This document shows, piece after piece, positions 8,259 to 17,429 of a DNA stretch of 64,000 nucleotides; position 1 is the first letter of the stretch, and every line of letters starts with the position of its first letter. The notes beneath the pieces are model-generated. The model saw only the letters and a list, made by a program, of their open reading frames with translations, was not told where the DNA came from and did not search any database. A program made the position numbers and the translations under genes. This DNA is from Nocardioides sp. zg-1230 (GTDB taxonomy: Bacteria; Actinomycetota; Actinomycetes; Propionibacteriales; Nocardioidaceae), in assembly GCF_013155335.1 (NCBI RefSeq), contig NZ_JABJQZ010000001.1:124001-188000 (forward strand). The letters are read 5' to 3'.

Positions 8259-9260
8259 ATGAGTGGCCCCGAGAACCAGGCCGAGCCGGTCCGCGAGGCC
8301 GTCCGCGCGTACGCCGCCCGGCAACCGCAGCTCGTCGCGGCGACCGCCGGGTGGGTGACGCTGGTCCGCACCCTGCTCGACGACGCGGGCATCGACTACC
8401 TCAGCGTCACGGGTCGCACCAAGAGCGTCGCGTCGTTCGCGGCCAAGGCCAACCGCACGCAGGACGGCCGGCCGATGTACGCCGACCCGCTGCAGGAGGT
8501 GACCGACCAGATCGGCGTCCGCGTGATCACCTACGTCCACAGCGACGTGGCCGCCGTCGCCGAGCTGCTCGACGAGGAGCTCACCATCCTCGACGACCGC
8601 GACCTCGGCGAGGAGACCGCACGCGCCGGCCGCTTCGGCTACGCCAGCCGGCACCTGCTCGTCCGCACCGACGCCGACGACGAGCAGCACCCCGAGCTCG
8701 TCGGCGAGCGGGCCAGCGTCCAGGTCCGCACGGTGCTGCAGCACGCGTGGGCGGAGTTCGAGCACGACATCCGCTACAAGGGCAACGTCCCCGAGGACGC
8801 CGCCGCCGACCTCGACCGCCGGTTCACCCTCGCCGCCGGGCTGATCGAGCTCGCCGACCGCGAGTTCGCCACCATCCGCGAGCGCATCCAGGCGGCCGCG
8901 CCCGGCAGCTCCGTCGAGGCCGACGCCGACCACATCGTCGGGCAGGAGCTGGCCACCTTCCTGGCCGGCCACTACAGCGACGCCGGCTGGTCGCACACCG
9001 ACCACTACGACTGGATCGCCGGCCTGCTCACCCAGCTCGGCATCGACACGATCGACGACCTCGCCGACCTGCTCACCTCCGTCGACGCCGACGCGGTGAT
9101 CCGGCGCATGGGCTACCGCTACCCCGCCGGCGCCGTACGCCGCCTCGACGACGCGCTGCTGGCGATCTTCGGCGAGCAGTACGTCACCCTCGAGGGCAAC
9201 AGCCACCGGGTCCCGCTGCTGCGGGCGCGGCTGGAGAAGCTCACCACGCCCGACGGCTGA
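8259..9260 (+). CDS. RelA/SpoT domain-containing protein (alarmone synthetase-like)
   Basis: A 333-residue protein with a (p)ppGpp synthetase-type nucleotidyltransferase domain (about residues 40-190): RTKSVASFAAK near 48 and the strand VTDQIGVRVITY with the diagnostic D-x-I-G-V-R. The later VQVRTVLQHAWAEFEHD stretch matches the family's VQIRT..AWAE. There is no N-terminal HD hydrolase domain and no TGS or ACT domain, so it is a small-alarmone-synthetase-like or variant synthetase; the C-terminal 130 residues are unassigned. Whether it makes an alarmone cannot be told from sequence. Confidence 0.82.
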   Translation: MSGPENQAEPVREAVRAYAARQPQLVAATAGWVTLVRTLLDDAGIDYLSVTGRTKSVASFAAKANRTQDGRPMYADPLQEVTDQIGVRVITYVHSDVAAVAELLDEELTILDDRDLGEETARAGRFGYASRHLLVRTDADDEQHPELVGERASVQVRTVLQHAWAEFEHDIRYKGNVPEDAAADLDRRFTLAAGLIELADREFATIRERIQAAAPGSSVEADADHIVGQELATFLAGHYSDAGWSHTDHYDWIAGLLTQLGIDTIDDLADLLTSVDADAVIRRMGYRYPAGAVRRLDDALLAIFGEQYVTLEGNSHRVPLLRARLEKLTTPDG

Positions 9261-9291
9261 GGATGGCCGAGGCCCGCTGACTCCGCGCCCC

Positions 9292-9297
9292 TAGGGT
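9292..9297 (+). promoter_or_regulatory. leaderless-type -10 box (TAGGGT)
   Basis: TAGGGT ends 6 nt before the ATG at 9304, and no Shine-Dalgarno sequence lies between. Confidence 0.6.
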
Positions 9298-9303
9298 TGA
9301 GCC

Positions 9304-10476
9304 ATGCGCCGGCTCTCGTGGACCACCGTCACCCCGCTGCTGGCCGCGGTGGCCCTCGCGATCGCCTGGCCGCTGCACCCCGACAGCGCGCCCGTGCTCG
9401 GGGTCCTCTCGATCCTGCTCGTCGGCGTCGTGCTCGCGGCCGTGCACCACGCCGAGGTCGTCGCCCACCGCGTCGGGGAGCCCTACGGCTCGCTGGTGCT
9501 GGCGGTCGCGGTGACGATCATCGAGGTGGGGCTCATCGTCACGCTGATGGTCACCACTGACAAGGACACCGCGGGCCTGGCGCGTGACACCGTCTTCGCG
9601 GCGGTCATGATCACGCTCAACGGCATCGTCGGGATCTCGTTGCTCGTCGGCGCGCTCAAGCACCACCTCGCTGTCTTCAACCCCGAGGGCACCGGCGCCG
9701 CGCTGGCCACCGTCATCGCGCTCGCCGTGCTCTGCCTCGTCGTCCCGTCGGTCACCACCTCGCAGCCCGGGCCGGAGTTCACCGGCGCCCAGCTGGCCTT
9801 CGCCGCGATCGCCTCCCTTGCTCTCTACGGGATGTTCGTCTTCACCCAGGCCATCCGGCACCGCGACTTCTTCCTGCCGGTGACGCAGGAGGCCCACTCG
9901 CCCCTCGTCACCTCGAAGGCCGCCGCGGACGCCGCCGCCGCGCGCGCGGCCGCCGACGCGGGGTCGTTCGAGCACGAGCCGGTCGACCTCGACCACGACG
10001 GGCACGCCGACCCGCCCACGGACCGGGCCGCGCTCACCAGCCTCGGCCTGCTCGTCGTCGCGCTGGTCGCCGTCGTCGGCCTCGCCAAGATCGAGTCCCC
10101 CGCGATCGAGTCCGGCGTGGCCGCGCTCGGCTTCCCGCCGGCGGTAGTCGGCGTGGTCATCGCGCTCCTCGTCCTGGCCCCCGAGACCATCGCGGCCGTC
10201 CGGGCCGCGACCCGCAACCGCGTCCAGGTCAGCCTCAACCTCGCGCTCGGCTCGGCGATGGCGTCGATCGGCCTCACCATCCCCGCGATCGCCGTCGCCA
10301 GCATCTGGCTCGACGGGCCGCTCGAGCTCGGCCTCAACCAGCTCCAGACCGTGCTGCTGGTCCTCACCGCGGCCGTCGCGATCCTCACCGTCGTACCGGG
10401 CCGGGCGAAGCCGCTCCAGGGCGGGGTGCACCTCGTGCTCCTGGCGGCGTTCCTCTTCCTCACGATCGCGCCCTAG
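9304..10476 (+). CDS. Ca2+/H+ antiporter (ChaA-type, CaCA family)
   Basis: A 390-residue inner-membrane cation antiporter with about eleven hydrophobic segments arranged as two halves. Each half carries an alpha-repeat with an essential acidic residue: VTIIEVGLIV near residue 69 and LAPETIAAVRAA near 291. The halves are joined by an acidic, histidine-rich loop near residues 218-240 (FEHEPVDLDHDGHAD), a likely cytosolic ion-sensing or binding segment. ChaA proteins expel Ca2+, and Na+ or K+ in some species, in exchange for protons. The gene is monocistronic with a terminator directly behind it. Confidence 0.88.
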   Translation: MRRLSWTTVTPLLAAVALAIAWPLHPDSAPVLGVLSILLVGVVLAAVHHAEVVAHRVGEPYGSLVLAVAVTIIEVGLIVTLMVTTDKDTAGLARDTVFAAVMITLNGIVGISLLVGALKHHLAVFNPEGTGAALATVIALAVLCLVVPSVTTSQPGPEFTGAQLAFAAIASLALYGMFVFTQAIRHRDFFLPVTQEAHSPLVTSKAAADAAAARAAADAGSFEHEPVDLDHDGHADPPTDRAALTSLGLLVVALVAVVGLAKIESPAIESGVAALGFPPAVVGVVIALLVLAPETIAAVRAATRNRVQVSLNLALGSAMASIGLTIPAIAVASIWLDGPLELGLNQLQTVLLVLTAAVAILTVVPGRAKPLQGGVHLVLLAAFLFLTIAP

Positions 10477-10500
10477 CCGGCCCGTCGCCGGACGCGCAAC

Positions 10501-10525
10501 GGCCCGGCAGGAGTCCTGCCGGGCC
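10501..10525. terminator. bidirectional hairpin terminator
   Basis: A perfect 11-bp GC-rich stem (GGCCCGGCAGG with its complement) around a 3-nt loop lies between two converging genes, 25 bp after the antiporter stop and 15 bp before the binding-protein stop. There is no T-tract, as is common in actinobacteria. Confidence 0.75.
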
Positions 10526-10540
10526 GCGTGCGCGTGTGGA

Positions 10541-11368
10541 TCAGCCGAAGTACGTGGCGTAGATCTCGTCGTAGGTGCCGTCCTCGCGGAGGTCGGCGAG
10601 GGTGCCGTTGATGGCGCGCAGGAGCGGGATGTTGCCGTCCTTCTTCACCGCCATGCCGTACTGCTCACCGGTGTCGAACTCCCGCGACAGCTTGAGCTTG
10701 CGGTTGTCGGAGACGAACTGGCCCGACACGGTGTTGTCGAGCATCGCCGCGTCGAGCTCGCCCGCCGCCAGCGCGGCCTGCAGGCCCGCCGCGTCGTCGT
10801 ACGCCACCACCTGGGTGGTCTCCGGGGCGAAGTCGCTCAGGTAGGTCTCGCCGGTGGTCTCCTTCTGCACCCCGACCCGCTTGCCGGCGAGCTCCGGGAG
10901 CTCGTCGAGGCCCGAGCCGCGCGGCGTGATGAGCGCCTGCTTGGCGTCGAAGTAGGGGCTGGAGAAGTCGAGCACGCGGGCCCGCTCGCCGGTGATCGTC
11001 ATCGCCGAGATGGCGACGTCGCACACGTCGTTGTTGAGCGAGTTGCCCGACGTGATGTCGTCGAACGACACGTCGATCACGTCGAGGTCGGCGTCGAGGC
11101 CGTCGGCGACCTTGCGCACCAGGTCGATGTCGAAGCCGGTGGGCTTGCCGCCCTCCTCGTACTCGAACGGCGCGTAGGGCATGTCGGTGCAGACGGTGAG
11201 CGCGCCGCTGAAGACCAGCGACACCTCGCTCAGGGCGTCGGCCTCGTCGGCGCTGGCACTGCCGCCGCAGGCGCTCAGCGTGGCCGCGAGGGCCACGGAG
11301 GACAGGGCGGCCAGGGCCGTGCGGGCAGGGCCCATTCGTCGGGGCTGCCGTCGGACGGTGCGGGTCAT
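10541..11368 (-). CDS. amino-acid-type ABC transporter substrate-binding lipoprotein
   Basis: A 275-residue periplasmic-type binding protein of the SBP_bac_3 family, anchored by lipid. A signal peptide is followed by the lipobox LSAC near residue 35, then the family signature LTVCTDMPYAPFEYE and GFDIDLVRKV. The polar amino acid subfamily is likely. No permease or ATPase gene is next to it. It begins 4 bp after the stop of the GTPase gene of the conservon, so it is probably cotranscribed and may sense or deliver a ligand for that signalling system (inference). The upstream ATG at 11383 would overlap the GTPase gene and was not used. Confidence 0.85.
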   Translation of the reverse strand: MTRTVRRQPRRMGPARTALAALSSVALAATLSACGGSASADEADALSEVSLVFSGALTVCTDMPYAPFEYEEGGKPTGFDIDLVRKVADGLDADLDVIDVSFDDITSGNSLNNDVCDVAISAMTITGERARVLDFSSPYFDAKQALITPRGSGLDELPELAGKRVGVQKETTGETYLSDFAPETTQVVAYDDAAGLQAALAAGELDAAMLDNTVSGQFVSDNRKLKLSREFDTGEQYGMAVKKDGNIPLLRAINGTLADLREDGTYDEIYATYFG

Positions 11369-11372
11369 GGCG

Positions 11373-11969
11373 TCAGTTCGCATTCACGGTGAGCGACTCG
11401 CGCAGTCGCATGAGGGCGTATTCGGTGATCTTCACGAGCGCACCCTTGGCCTGCTCGCGGTCGCGGGCGTCGAGGCTGATGATCGGTACGTCGGCGGGCA
11501 GGGCCAGCGCGGCAGCGATCTCCTCGGCGGGGTAGCGCGGGACGCCGTCGAACTCGTTGACGGCGACGATGAACGGGATCCCCTTGGACTCGAAGTAGTC
11601 CAGCGGTGAGAACGACTCGTCGAGACGCGCCACGTCGACCAGCACGATGGCGCCGATGGCGCCGCGGCACAGGTCGTCCCACATGAACCAGAACCGGCGC
11701 TGACCGGGCGTGCCGAAGAGGTAGAGCACCAGGTCCTCGGCCAGCGTCAGGCGGCCGAAGTCCATGGCCACGGTCGTGGTGGCCTTGGTGGGCACGGCAG
11801 CGAGGTCGTCGACACCCTCGGACTCGTTGGTGACGAGTGCCTCGGTGCGCAGTGGGTCGATCTCGGACACGGCGCCCACGAGCGTCGACTTGCCGACGCC
11901 GAAGCCGCCGGCGATGACGATCTTCGTCGACGCGGCCGCGCGCTGTGCCTTAGTAGTTTCGAAGTCCAC
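11373..11969 (-). CDS. cvnD: conservon GTP-binding protein (CvnD, MglA-like)
   Basis: A 198-residue small GTPase, last of the four conservon genes. The P-loop GGFGVGKST is near residues 20-28, the switch region carries LFGTPGQRRF (DxxG variant with Gly-Gln), and the base-recognition motif NEFD follows. In Streptomyces, CvnD works with CvnA-C as a membrane-associated switch resembling eukaryotic G-protein receptors. I chose GTG 11969 because AAAGGA lies 6 nt upstream; ATG 12002 would also be in frame. It overlaps the DUF742 gene by 20 bp. Confidence 0.9.
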   Translation of the reverse strand: MDFETTKAQRAAASTKIVIAGGFGVGKSTLVGAVSEIDPLRTEALVTNESEGVDDLAAVPTKATTTVAMDFGRLTLAEDLVLYLFGTPGQRRFWFMWDDLCRGAIGAIVLVDVARLDESFSPLDYFESKGIPFIVAVNEFDGVPRYPAEEIAAALALPADVPIISLDARDREQAKGALVKITEYALMRLRESLTVNAN

Positions 11970-12318
11970 GGAGGGTCCTTTCGATGAGCTCGAGACGCTC
12001 ATCTGTCGACGTGCTGTCGTTGATGGTGGCCTGGATGCGGACCAGGCCCTGCTCGATCAGGTCACCCAGCAGCACCCGGGTGACGCCGATCGGCATCTTG
12101 GTGAGGGCCGACACCTCGGCCACGGAACGCCGGTCGCAGACCTCGAGAACCTGCGCAGCGGACGGGGAGAGCACGGGTGCCTCCGCACCCGCCTGGAGGC
12201 GGAGCGTGGCCTCCATGGCCAGCTCGACCTTCGAGGCCGTCCGGCCTGCGGTGAGGGTGTAGGACCGGATCAGCCGAGGGCGGTAGCCCTCGTCGTCCGG
12301 CTCGGGTGGCGGCGTCAT
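11950..12318 (-). CDS. cvnC: DUF742 protein (CvnC)
   Basis: A 122-residue protein of the DUF742 family, with the RPRLIRSYTLTAGRT entry motif near residue 12 and a winged-helix-like segment in the second half (LSPSAAQVLEVCDRRSVAEV, then a helix ending VRIQ). In conservons this protein bridges the Roadblock protein and the GTPase. It lies 13 bp behind the Roadblock gene and overlaps the GTPase gene, which indicates one operon. Confidence 0.9.
   Translation of the reverse strand: MTPPPEPDDEGYRPRLIRSYTLTAGRTASKVELAMEATLRLQAGAEAPVLSPSAAQVLEVCDRRSVAEVSALTKMPIGVTRVLLGDLIEQGLVRIQATINDSTSTDERLELIERTLRGLRNY
11976..11981 (-). promoter_or_regulatory. ribosome binding site deciding the CvnD start
   Basis: AAAGGA on the minus strand, 6 nt before GTG 11969, supports that start over ATG 12002. 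Confidence 0.55.
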
Positions 12319-12331
12319 GGCAGGGTCCGGC

Positions 12332-12769
12332 TCAGCCGCCCGTACCGACGCGGGCCTGGGCCTCGACGGTACGTCCCACGCGGTCCACCAGCAGGGCCAT
12401 CTCGTAGCCCACCTGGCCGATGTCGGCCTCCTCGGTCGTGAGCACGGTGAGGTTGGACCCGTCACCGACGCTCATGAGCATCAGGAAGCCCATCTCCATC
12501 TCGACGATGGTCTGCATCACCGATCCGCCCTCGAAGAGGCGGGCGGCGCCGACCGCGAGGCTGGCCAGACCGGAGGAGACGGCCGCGACCTGCTCGGCGC
12601 GCTCACCCGGGATGCTGGTGCTCGAGGCCATGAGGAGACCGTCGGCGGACACGAGGATCGCGTGCGCCGCGTCGGGTACGTCGTCGACGAAGCGCGACAT
12701 CACCCAGTCGAGGTCTCGGTCGTCGCCAGCCGTGCTGGCGACGGGGGCGGCGGAGGTGTCGTGAGTCAT
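12332..12769 (-). CDS. cvnB: Roadblock/LC7 domain protein (CvnB)
   Basis: A 145-residue Roadblock/LC7 protein covering almost the whole chain: a helix [13 protein letters not shown], the strand pair [15 protein letters not shown] and the hydrophobic [17 protein letters not shown]. In conservons it associates with the sensor kinase and regulates the GTPase, similar to MglB with MglA. Its ATG overlaps the stop of the kinase gene (ATGA at 12766-12769), so translation is coupled. Confidence 0.92.
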   Translation of the reverse strand: MTHDTSAAPVASTAGDDRDLDWVMSRFVDDVPDAAHAILVSADGLLMASSTSIPGERAEQVAAVSSGLASLAVGAARLFEGGSVMQTIVEMEMGFLMLMSVGDGSNLTVLTTEEADIGQVGYEMALLVDRVGRTVEAQARVGTGG

Positions 12770-15700
12770 GCGGGGCCTGCTTCCGTGTGCTGGGTGGAAC
12801 TCTGGGCTGCTCGTCGTCCGCGGGAGACACCCGCGGTGTGAGCCTGGAGACGGCGGCGGATCGCTTCGGGGTCGCGCGTCTTGGCGGCTGTGGGCGGAGT
12901 CACGCTACCGGGCACGAGGCGCTCACCGGGGGCACGGCGCGGGAGTCCGGCCGAGGTGGACTCGGCGACCGGCGCCGGCTCGGTGACGTGCTCGGCGATC
13001 TCCCAGCCGCGGTCGACCTCGGTCTCGTGCCACTCGCCCTTGCCCTCGCCGGCGAGCCACCCGGAGCGCATCGACTTGAAGATCGGCGACTCACCGCCGG
13101 CTCGGGCCGGCTCGGCTCCGTGCGACAGGCCGTTGCTCCCGTGCCCGTTGGAACCGTGGCCGTTCGTGCCGTGGCCGTTCGTGCCGTGGCCGTTCGTGCC
13201 GTGCCCGTTGGCACCGTGCCCGTTGGTGCCGTGGCCGTTCGCTCCCGGGAGGCCGTGGCCGTCGGTGAGCAGCGTGGCGGCGTCGTACGACGGCACCGGC
13301 TCGAGCTCGGGCTCCGGCCGCGCCTCGGGCTCGGCCACCGGCTCGGCCGTGGCCTCGCTGACCGGCTCGGGCTCACTGACCGGCTGCGCCGGGGTGCCGA
13401 GACCCAGCGGGTCGGCGGCGTCGACCTCGACCTCGTCCCGGTCGACGTGGGCGGCCGGCTCGGCCTCTGCCTGCTCGGTCCGGGGCTCGGTCCGGGGCTC
13501 GGGCTGGGCCTCGGGCTCCGCCGCGGTCTCAGCTGCGTCGGCCTCAGGCTCGGTGACCGCGGGCTCGACCTCGGGCTCGACCTGCTCGGCGGCGGGCTCG
13601 TCGGTCCGCTCGACGGGCAGCGGGTCGGACAGCGGGTCGAAGGCCCGGGCGGGCTGCTCGACGGGCTGGTCGGTCTGCTCCTCGGCTGCCGGCTGCTCGG
13701 CTGCGGGCTGCTCGGCGGCGGGCTCCTCGGCGCTCATCTCGGCGCTCCGGGCCTCCTGCTCGGCCTGGGCACGCTGGCGTGAGGCCAGTGCCGTGATCGG
13801 GACGACGCGGGCGACCTTCTCGGCACGCTCGGTCGCGGCACCCTCGCCGCCGGTGGCGTCGGCCTTGGCGTCGGCGGTCGCACCAGCGGTGTCGGCGCGC
13901 TTGCCGAAGAGGGGACCGGTCGCACCGGAGGTCTCCGGAGGCAGGAACGCCTCGGCACCCGTGCGGGGCATGTTGGCACCCGGGTCGCGGCGCGGCAGGA
14001 GGCTGCCGAGCGGCGGCCGGTCCGGGGTCGGCTCCGAGGTGGAGGGCGACGCGGCAGCTGCGGCGGCCGGGGTGGCCGGCTCGCTGGCCGGGCCGGCGGC
14101 AGCGTCCGTCGTACCGGCCGTGGCGGGCAGCGCCTCCAGCTCGTCCTCCGCCTTGGCGGCCTTGGCCTTGGCCTTCGCCTCGGTGGCGGCGGCACGCTCA
14201 GCGGCCTTCGCCTCGGCCTTCTCGGCGCGGGCACGGTTGCGGGCTTCGCGCTTGGACAGGACGGGAGCGGTTCCGGCGCCGGCGCCGACCAGCTCCGTGG
14301 AGTCGGACGACGGCGTGCTCGTCGTGGCGGCCTCGGCCGGGGCGGGGGCCGCAGGTGCGCCGGACTGCGGCACGTCGGGGAGCACCGACGGCGGGAGCAG
14401 CACGGTGGCCGTCATGCCGCCACCGGGGTTGCGCGCCAGGTGGGCCTGGATGTCGTGGCGCTCGGCGAGCCGGGACACGACGAACAGTCCCATGCGACGA
14501 GCGGTGTCGGGCGTGGCCTGGGCACCGTGCTGGAGGTCGCTGTTGAGCTGCTCGAGCTCGGCCGGCGGCACCCCCAGGCCGGAGTCGGTGACCGTGATGG
14601 TCACGCCGTCGGGACCCTGCTTGGCGGCCAGGCGCACCGGCTCGGCCGGCGGCGAGAAGCTGAGCGCGTTGTCGACGAGCTCGGTGAGCAGGTGGACGAC
14701 GTCGGCCGCGGCCTCGTCGCCGACCCGGGTGTTGAGGTTGGAGAGGATCTGCACGCGCTGGTAGTCCTGCACGCCCGACGTCGCGGCCTGGAGGGCCTCG
14801 CCGACGGTGAGGCTGAACTGCCCGGCGGCACGGTTGGGGGCGTCGGCAAGGATCAGCAGCGAGTCGGCCGTACGACGCATGCGCGAGGCGAGGTGGTCGA
14901 GGCGGAACAGCGACTCGAGGCGCTTGGGGTCCTCCTCGTCGTGCTCGAGGCGCTCGATCTGGGCGAGCTGCTGGTTGACCAGCGAGGTAGAGCGGCGCGA
15001 GAGCGTCACGAACATCGCGTTGACGGTCTGGCGGAGCTGGGCCTCGCCGGAGGCGAGGTGGATGGCCTGGCGGTGGAGGTCGTCGACCGCACGCGCGACC
15101 TGGCCGATCTCCTCGTTGGTGTGCACGTCGATCGTCTTGATCGGCTCGGGCTCCTGACCGGCCCGGATCCGGGCGACCGCGTCGGGCAGGCGGTGGCGGG
15201 CCACCGCGAGGGCGCCGTCGCGGACCTTGCCGATCGGCCCGAGGAGGCTGCGGGCGATGAAGAAGGCGAGGGCGATCGCCGCGGCGAGCGCGAGGAGCGT
15301 GAGCACGGCGCCGACGAGGGCGTTGCGCTGGGCGGCACCGGCGGCCTCGTCGAGGGTCTCGGTGACACCGGTGACCAGCGTCTCGGTGATCTCGTCGTAC
15401 GGCGCGTAGGCGTCGCGGCCGTCGAGGTCGGTGGCGGCGTCGTCCCGGATCTGCCCGGCGTGGCGGGTGTTCTGCTGACGCAGGAGGGCGGTCTGGTCGT
15501 CGGCGCCCTCGACCGATCCAGCGAGACGGTCGATGGCCGCGGCCTCGACGCCGATCTCGGAGAAGAGCTCCTGGGAGCTGGACTGGGAGAGCGAGGTCGC
15601 GATGAGGCCCTGCTGGAGCGCGAGGGACAGGCGACCGCTCATCGCCTGGGAGAGCTGCTCGAGGCGCGGCTCGGGCGTCTCCTGGGCGGCGTTGACGCTG

Positions 15701-16185
15701 GTGATGAGCTGGCTGACGCTGGACTCGAGCTGACGCACGAGCGCGATCCAGGTGGCCGGGCCGAGCGTCTCGGCGCCCTCGCCCCGCATCGCCTGGCTCA
15801 GGTCGAGCAGCGCGTTCACGTGGGCGGTCTGCAGCTCGTCGAGGTCAGCGGTGTCGCGCGCCTCGACCAGGGCCTCGGCGTTGCTCGAGATGTCGCTGAT
15901 CGCGTCGACCAGGTCACCCTGGCTGGAGGCGCTGTCGGACTGCGCCGCCACCATCGCGGCCTCGGACGCGGTCAGGTAGTCGACGGCGGGCTGGATGATC
16001 GTGACCTGCTGGGCGCTCCGGGCGGCCTGCCGGGAGTCGCCGTAGTCGCCGGCGACGCGCAGCCCACCGAGGACGGCCGCGAGCAGCAGCGGGATCGCCA
16101 GGGCCAGGGCCATCTTCCGCCCCAGTGGCCAACCGGCGACCGAGAGACCAGCGCCCTTCCGGGCCTGGGCTGCATCCTGAGTCAT
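12766..16185 (-). CDS. cvnA: conservon sensor histidine kinase (CvnA), NIT-HAMP-HATPase with very long disordered tail
   Basis: A 1139-residue membrane sensor. A first membrane helix (about 24-44) is followed by an all-helical extracellular nitrate/nitrite-sensing (NIT) type domain (about 50-285), a second helix (about 290-312), HAMP (about 313-370), a dimerisation helix with [10 protein letters not shown], and an ATPase domain with [12 protein letters not shown] (N box) and SGLGVPP. From about residue 600 on the protein is low-complexity: Ala/Glu/Pro-rich, ending with a run of NGHGT-type pentapeptides. The tail is unusually long for the family. Its substrate is unknown; CvnA proteins act through CvnB-D rather than a classical response regulator. 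Confidence 0.9.
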   Translation of the reverse strand: MTQDAAQARKGAGLSVAGWPLGRKMALALAIPLLLAAVLGGLRVAGDYGDSRQAARSAQQVTIIQPAVDYLTASEAAMVAAQSDSASSQGDLVDAISDISSNAEALVEARDTADLDELQTAHVNALLDLSQAMRGEGAETLGPATWIALVRQLESSVSQLITSVNAAQETPEPRLEQLSQAMSGRLSLALQQGLIATSLSQSSSQELFSEIGVEAAAIDRLAGSVEGADDQTALLRQQNTRHAGQIRDDAATDLDGRDAYAPYDEITETLVTGVTETLDEAAGAAQRNALVGAVLTLLALAAAIALAFFIARSLLGPIGKVRDGALAVARHRLPDAVARIRAGQEPEPIKTIDVHTNEEIGQVARAVDDLHRQAIHLASGEAQLRQTVNAMFVTLSRRSTSLVNQQLAQIERLEHDEEDPKRLESLFRLDHLASRMRRTADSLLILADAPNRAAGQFSLTVGEALQAATSGVQDYQRVQILSNLNTRVGDEAAADVVHLLTELVDNALSFSPPAEPVRLAAKQGPDGVTITVTDSGLGVPPAELEQLNSDLQHGAQATPDTARRMGLFVVSRLAERHDIQAHLARNPGGGMTATVLLPPSVLPDVPQSGAPAAPAPAEAATTSTPSSDSTELVGAGAGTAPVLSKREARNRARAEKAEAKAAERAAATEAKAKAKAAKAEDELEALPATAGTTDAAAGPASEPATPAAAAAASPSTSEPTPDRPPLGSLLPRRDPGANMPRTGAEAFLPPETSGATGPLFGKRADTAGATADAKADATGGEGAATERAEKVARVVPITALASRQRAQAEQEARSAEMSAEEPAAEQPAAEQPAAEEQTDQPVEQPARAFDPLSDPLPVERTDEPAAEQVEPEVEPAVTEPEADAAETAAEPEAQPEPRTEPRTEQAEAEPAAHVDRDEVEVDAADPLGLGTPAQPVSEPEPVSEATAEPVAEPEARPEPELEPVPSYDAATLLTDGHGLPGANGHGTNGHGANGHGTNGHGTNGHGTNGHGSNGHGSNGLSHGAEPARAGGESPIFKSMRSGWLAGEGKGEWHETEVDRGWEIAEHVTEPAPVAESTSAGLPRRAPGERLVPGSVTPPTAAKTRDPEAIRRRLQAHTAGVSRGRRAAQSSTQHTEAGPA
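13131..13250 (-). repeat. 15-bp coding repeats (NGHG-T/S/A pentapeptides)
   Basis: Seven in-frame 15-bp units plus a degenerate one encode Asn-Gly-His-Gly-X near the C-terminus of CvnA. The units are nearly identical at the DNA level, so copy number may vary by slippage. The histidine density suggests metal or pH sensitivity (inference). Confidence 0.85.
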
Positions 16186-16549
16186 GTGTGCCTCGCGTTT
16201 GGTGAGCGACTACGTCGAAGTCCCGAGCGCACCGGTGGGGACCGGCGCAGGCTCAACCTAAGGAGTTCGGCGACATTCCGTGGCGTTTTCACAGAACTGG
16301 GCACCCGGGATGTTAAGAGCGTTCGAAGGTTCCTCGGGCCTTCCCCGGCCGGCGGAGTTGCGGCAGGCTCCGGCGCTGCGCACACCGACCACCCGTAGTG
16401 GGCCCACGGCGTCCTCGAACCGACCAACGTAGGCAGTTCGCAGGCCTGCCACACCCGGGCACGCTCGGGCAGGGGGCGAGAGAAACGAACTGCCTACGTT
16501 GCTCGGCTGGCTGGCGGACGGCACACGCCCGCGGACAGGTGACGAGCGG
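16186..16549. other. intergenic region upstream of cvnA
   Basis: This 364-bp stretch has no convincing gene. It holds the presumed cvnA promoter (lower GC than its surroundings at about 16255-16330) and an inverted-repeat element at 16424-16501, reported separately. No clear -10 box for cvnA could be fixed. Confidence 0.5.
16424..16501. repeat. inverted-repeat element, copy 1
   Basis: The arm CAACGTAGGCAGTTCG (16425-16440) is matched perfectly by its reverse complement at 16486-16501, with a 45-nt spacer that itself contains CTGCC/GGCAG. Two related elements occur at 26888-26966 and 26990-27070. It lies downstream of the DUF2945 gene and upstream of cvnA. Confidence 0.85.
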
Positions 16550-16762
16550 TCAGGCGCGCTCGACCTCGCTCTGGAGCTTGAGGACGGTGGTGCCGTCCTC
16601 CTGCTCGATGACGTACGCCGGGTCGTCGTCGCTGCCCTTGCGGGTGACCTTCTCGCCCTTGGTCGTGCGGGAGACCACCTCGTGGTGGACCTCCTTCACG
16701 GTGCCCTCGGCCCACGAGGAGCCCCACTTCCACTTCACGCTCGTGCCGGTGCGGATCGCCAT
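16550..16762 (-). CDS. DUF2945 (hypervirulence-associated TUDOR-like) protein
   Basis: A 70-residue basic protein matching the DUF2945 pattern: an SVKWKWGSSWAEGTV start, a K-G-x-x-V-T-R-K-G middle and a PAYVIEQEDG..VLK end, predicted as a small beta-barrel (TUDOR-like). The molecular role is unknown; such proteins often sit near stress genes. The ATG at 16762 is the only start that keeps the conserved N-terminus. Confidence 0.8.
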   Translation of the reverse strand: MAIRTGTSVKWKWGSSWAEGTVKEVHHEVVSRTTKGEKVTRKGSDDDPAYVIEQEDGTTVLKLQSEVERA

Positions 16763-16802
16763 GCGCCCACGGTGCCACCGCCCGCCAAGGCTCGGCCCAC
16801 CC

Positions 16803-17363
16803 TCAGGAGCGGACGTGCATCCGCTCGCCCTGGGGGCCGAAGATCGCCAGCACCTCCGCCGGCGTCGGGCCGGGGTTGCCGATCCAGTGCGGCGTGCGGG
16901 TGTCGAACTCGACGACCTCGCCCGGCCCCAGGGTGAGGTCGCGGGTGCCGAGGAGGAGGCGGACCTTCCCGCTGAGGACGTAGAGCCACTCGTAGCCCTC
17001 GTGCGTGCGCAGCGACGGCGCCGGGGCATCCTCGACGGGCATCACCATCTTGTAGGACTGGAGCCCGCCCGGGCGCCGGGTCAGGGAGATGAAGGTGCGC
17101 CCGTGCCGCACGACCGGCTTCGAGCGGATGCGCGGATCGCCCGTCTCGGGCGCGTCGACCAGCTCGTCGAGGGCGACGCGGTGCGCGCGCGCCAGCGGCA
17201 GCAGCAGCTCGAGGGTGGGCTTGCGCTGGCCGGACTCCAGCCGCGACAGGGTGCTCACCGAGATGCCCGTCTCCTCCGCGAGGTCGGTCAGCGTGGCCTC
17301 GCGCTCGAGCCGCAGCTGGCGCAGCCGCGGCCCGACTGCCTGCAGCACGTCGTCGTCGTTCAT
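16803..17363 (-). CDS. XRE-family regulator with C-terminal cupin
   Basis: A 186-residue transcription regulator. An N-terminal helix-turn-helix (about residues 10-65, with TLTDLAEETGISVSTLSRLE) is joined to a cupin barrel (about 105-180, with EGYEWLYVLSGKVRLLLG and the HW of a degenerate metal site). The family typically represses a neighbouring metabolic gene and senses a small ligand through the cupin. It is divergent from the fused oxidoreductase-methyltransferase with 66 bp between, so that gene is the likely target. Confidence 0.88.
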   Translation of the reverse strand: MNDDDVLQAVGPRLRQLRLEREATLTDLAEETGISVSTLSRLESGQRKPTLELLLPLARAHRVALDELVDAPETGDPRIRSKPVVRHGRTFISLTRRPGGLQSYKMVMPVEDAPAPSLRTHEGYEWLYVLSGKVRLLLGTRDLTLGPGEVVEFDTRTPHWIGNPGPTPAEVLAIFGPQGERMHVRS

Positions 17364-17372
17364 GCCTTCAGT

Positions 17373-17387
17373 TTGCCACTTCAGCAA
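17373..17387. promoter_or_regulatory. candidate operator between divergent genes
   Basis: TTGC-N7-GCAA is the only clear dyad in the 66-bp divergent region, next to a TTGTCA hexamer at 17394-17399. It could bind the XRE-cupin regulator; this is positional inference. Confidence 0.3.
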
Positions 17388-17429
17388 GGATGTTTGTCAA
17401 CCCTGCACTCACCCCTGCATGCTGGCGGC

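Noticed and set aside
13131..13250. Regular 15-bp repeats considered as a CRISPR or minisatellite
   Set aside because: Units are in frame, have no spacers and encode NGHG pentapeptides of CvnA.
16424..16501. Inverted-repeat element considered as a tRNA gene because of its length
   Set aside because: There is no acceptor, T-arm or anticodon arrangement; it is a single long hairpin with a variable loop.
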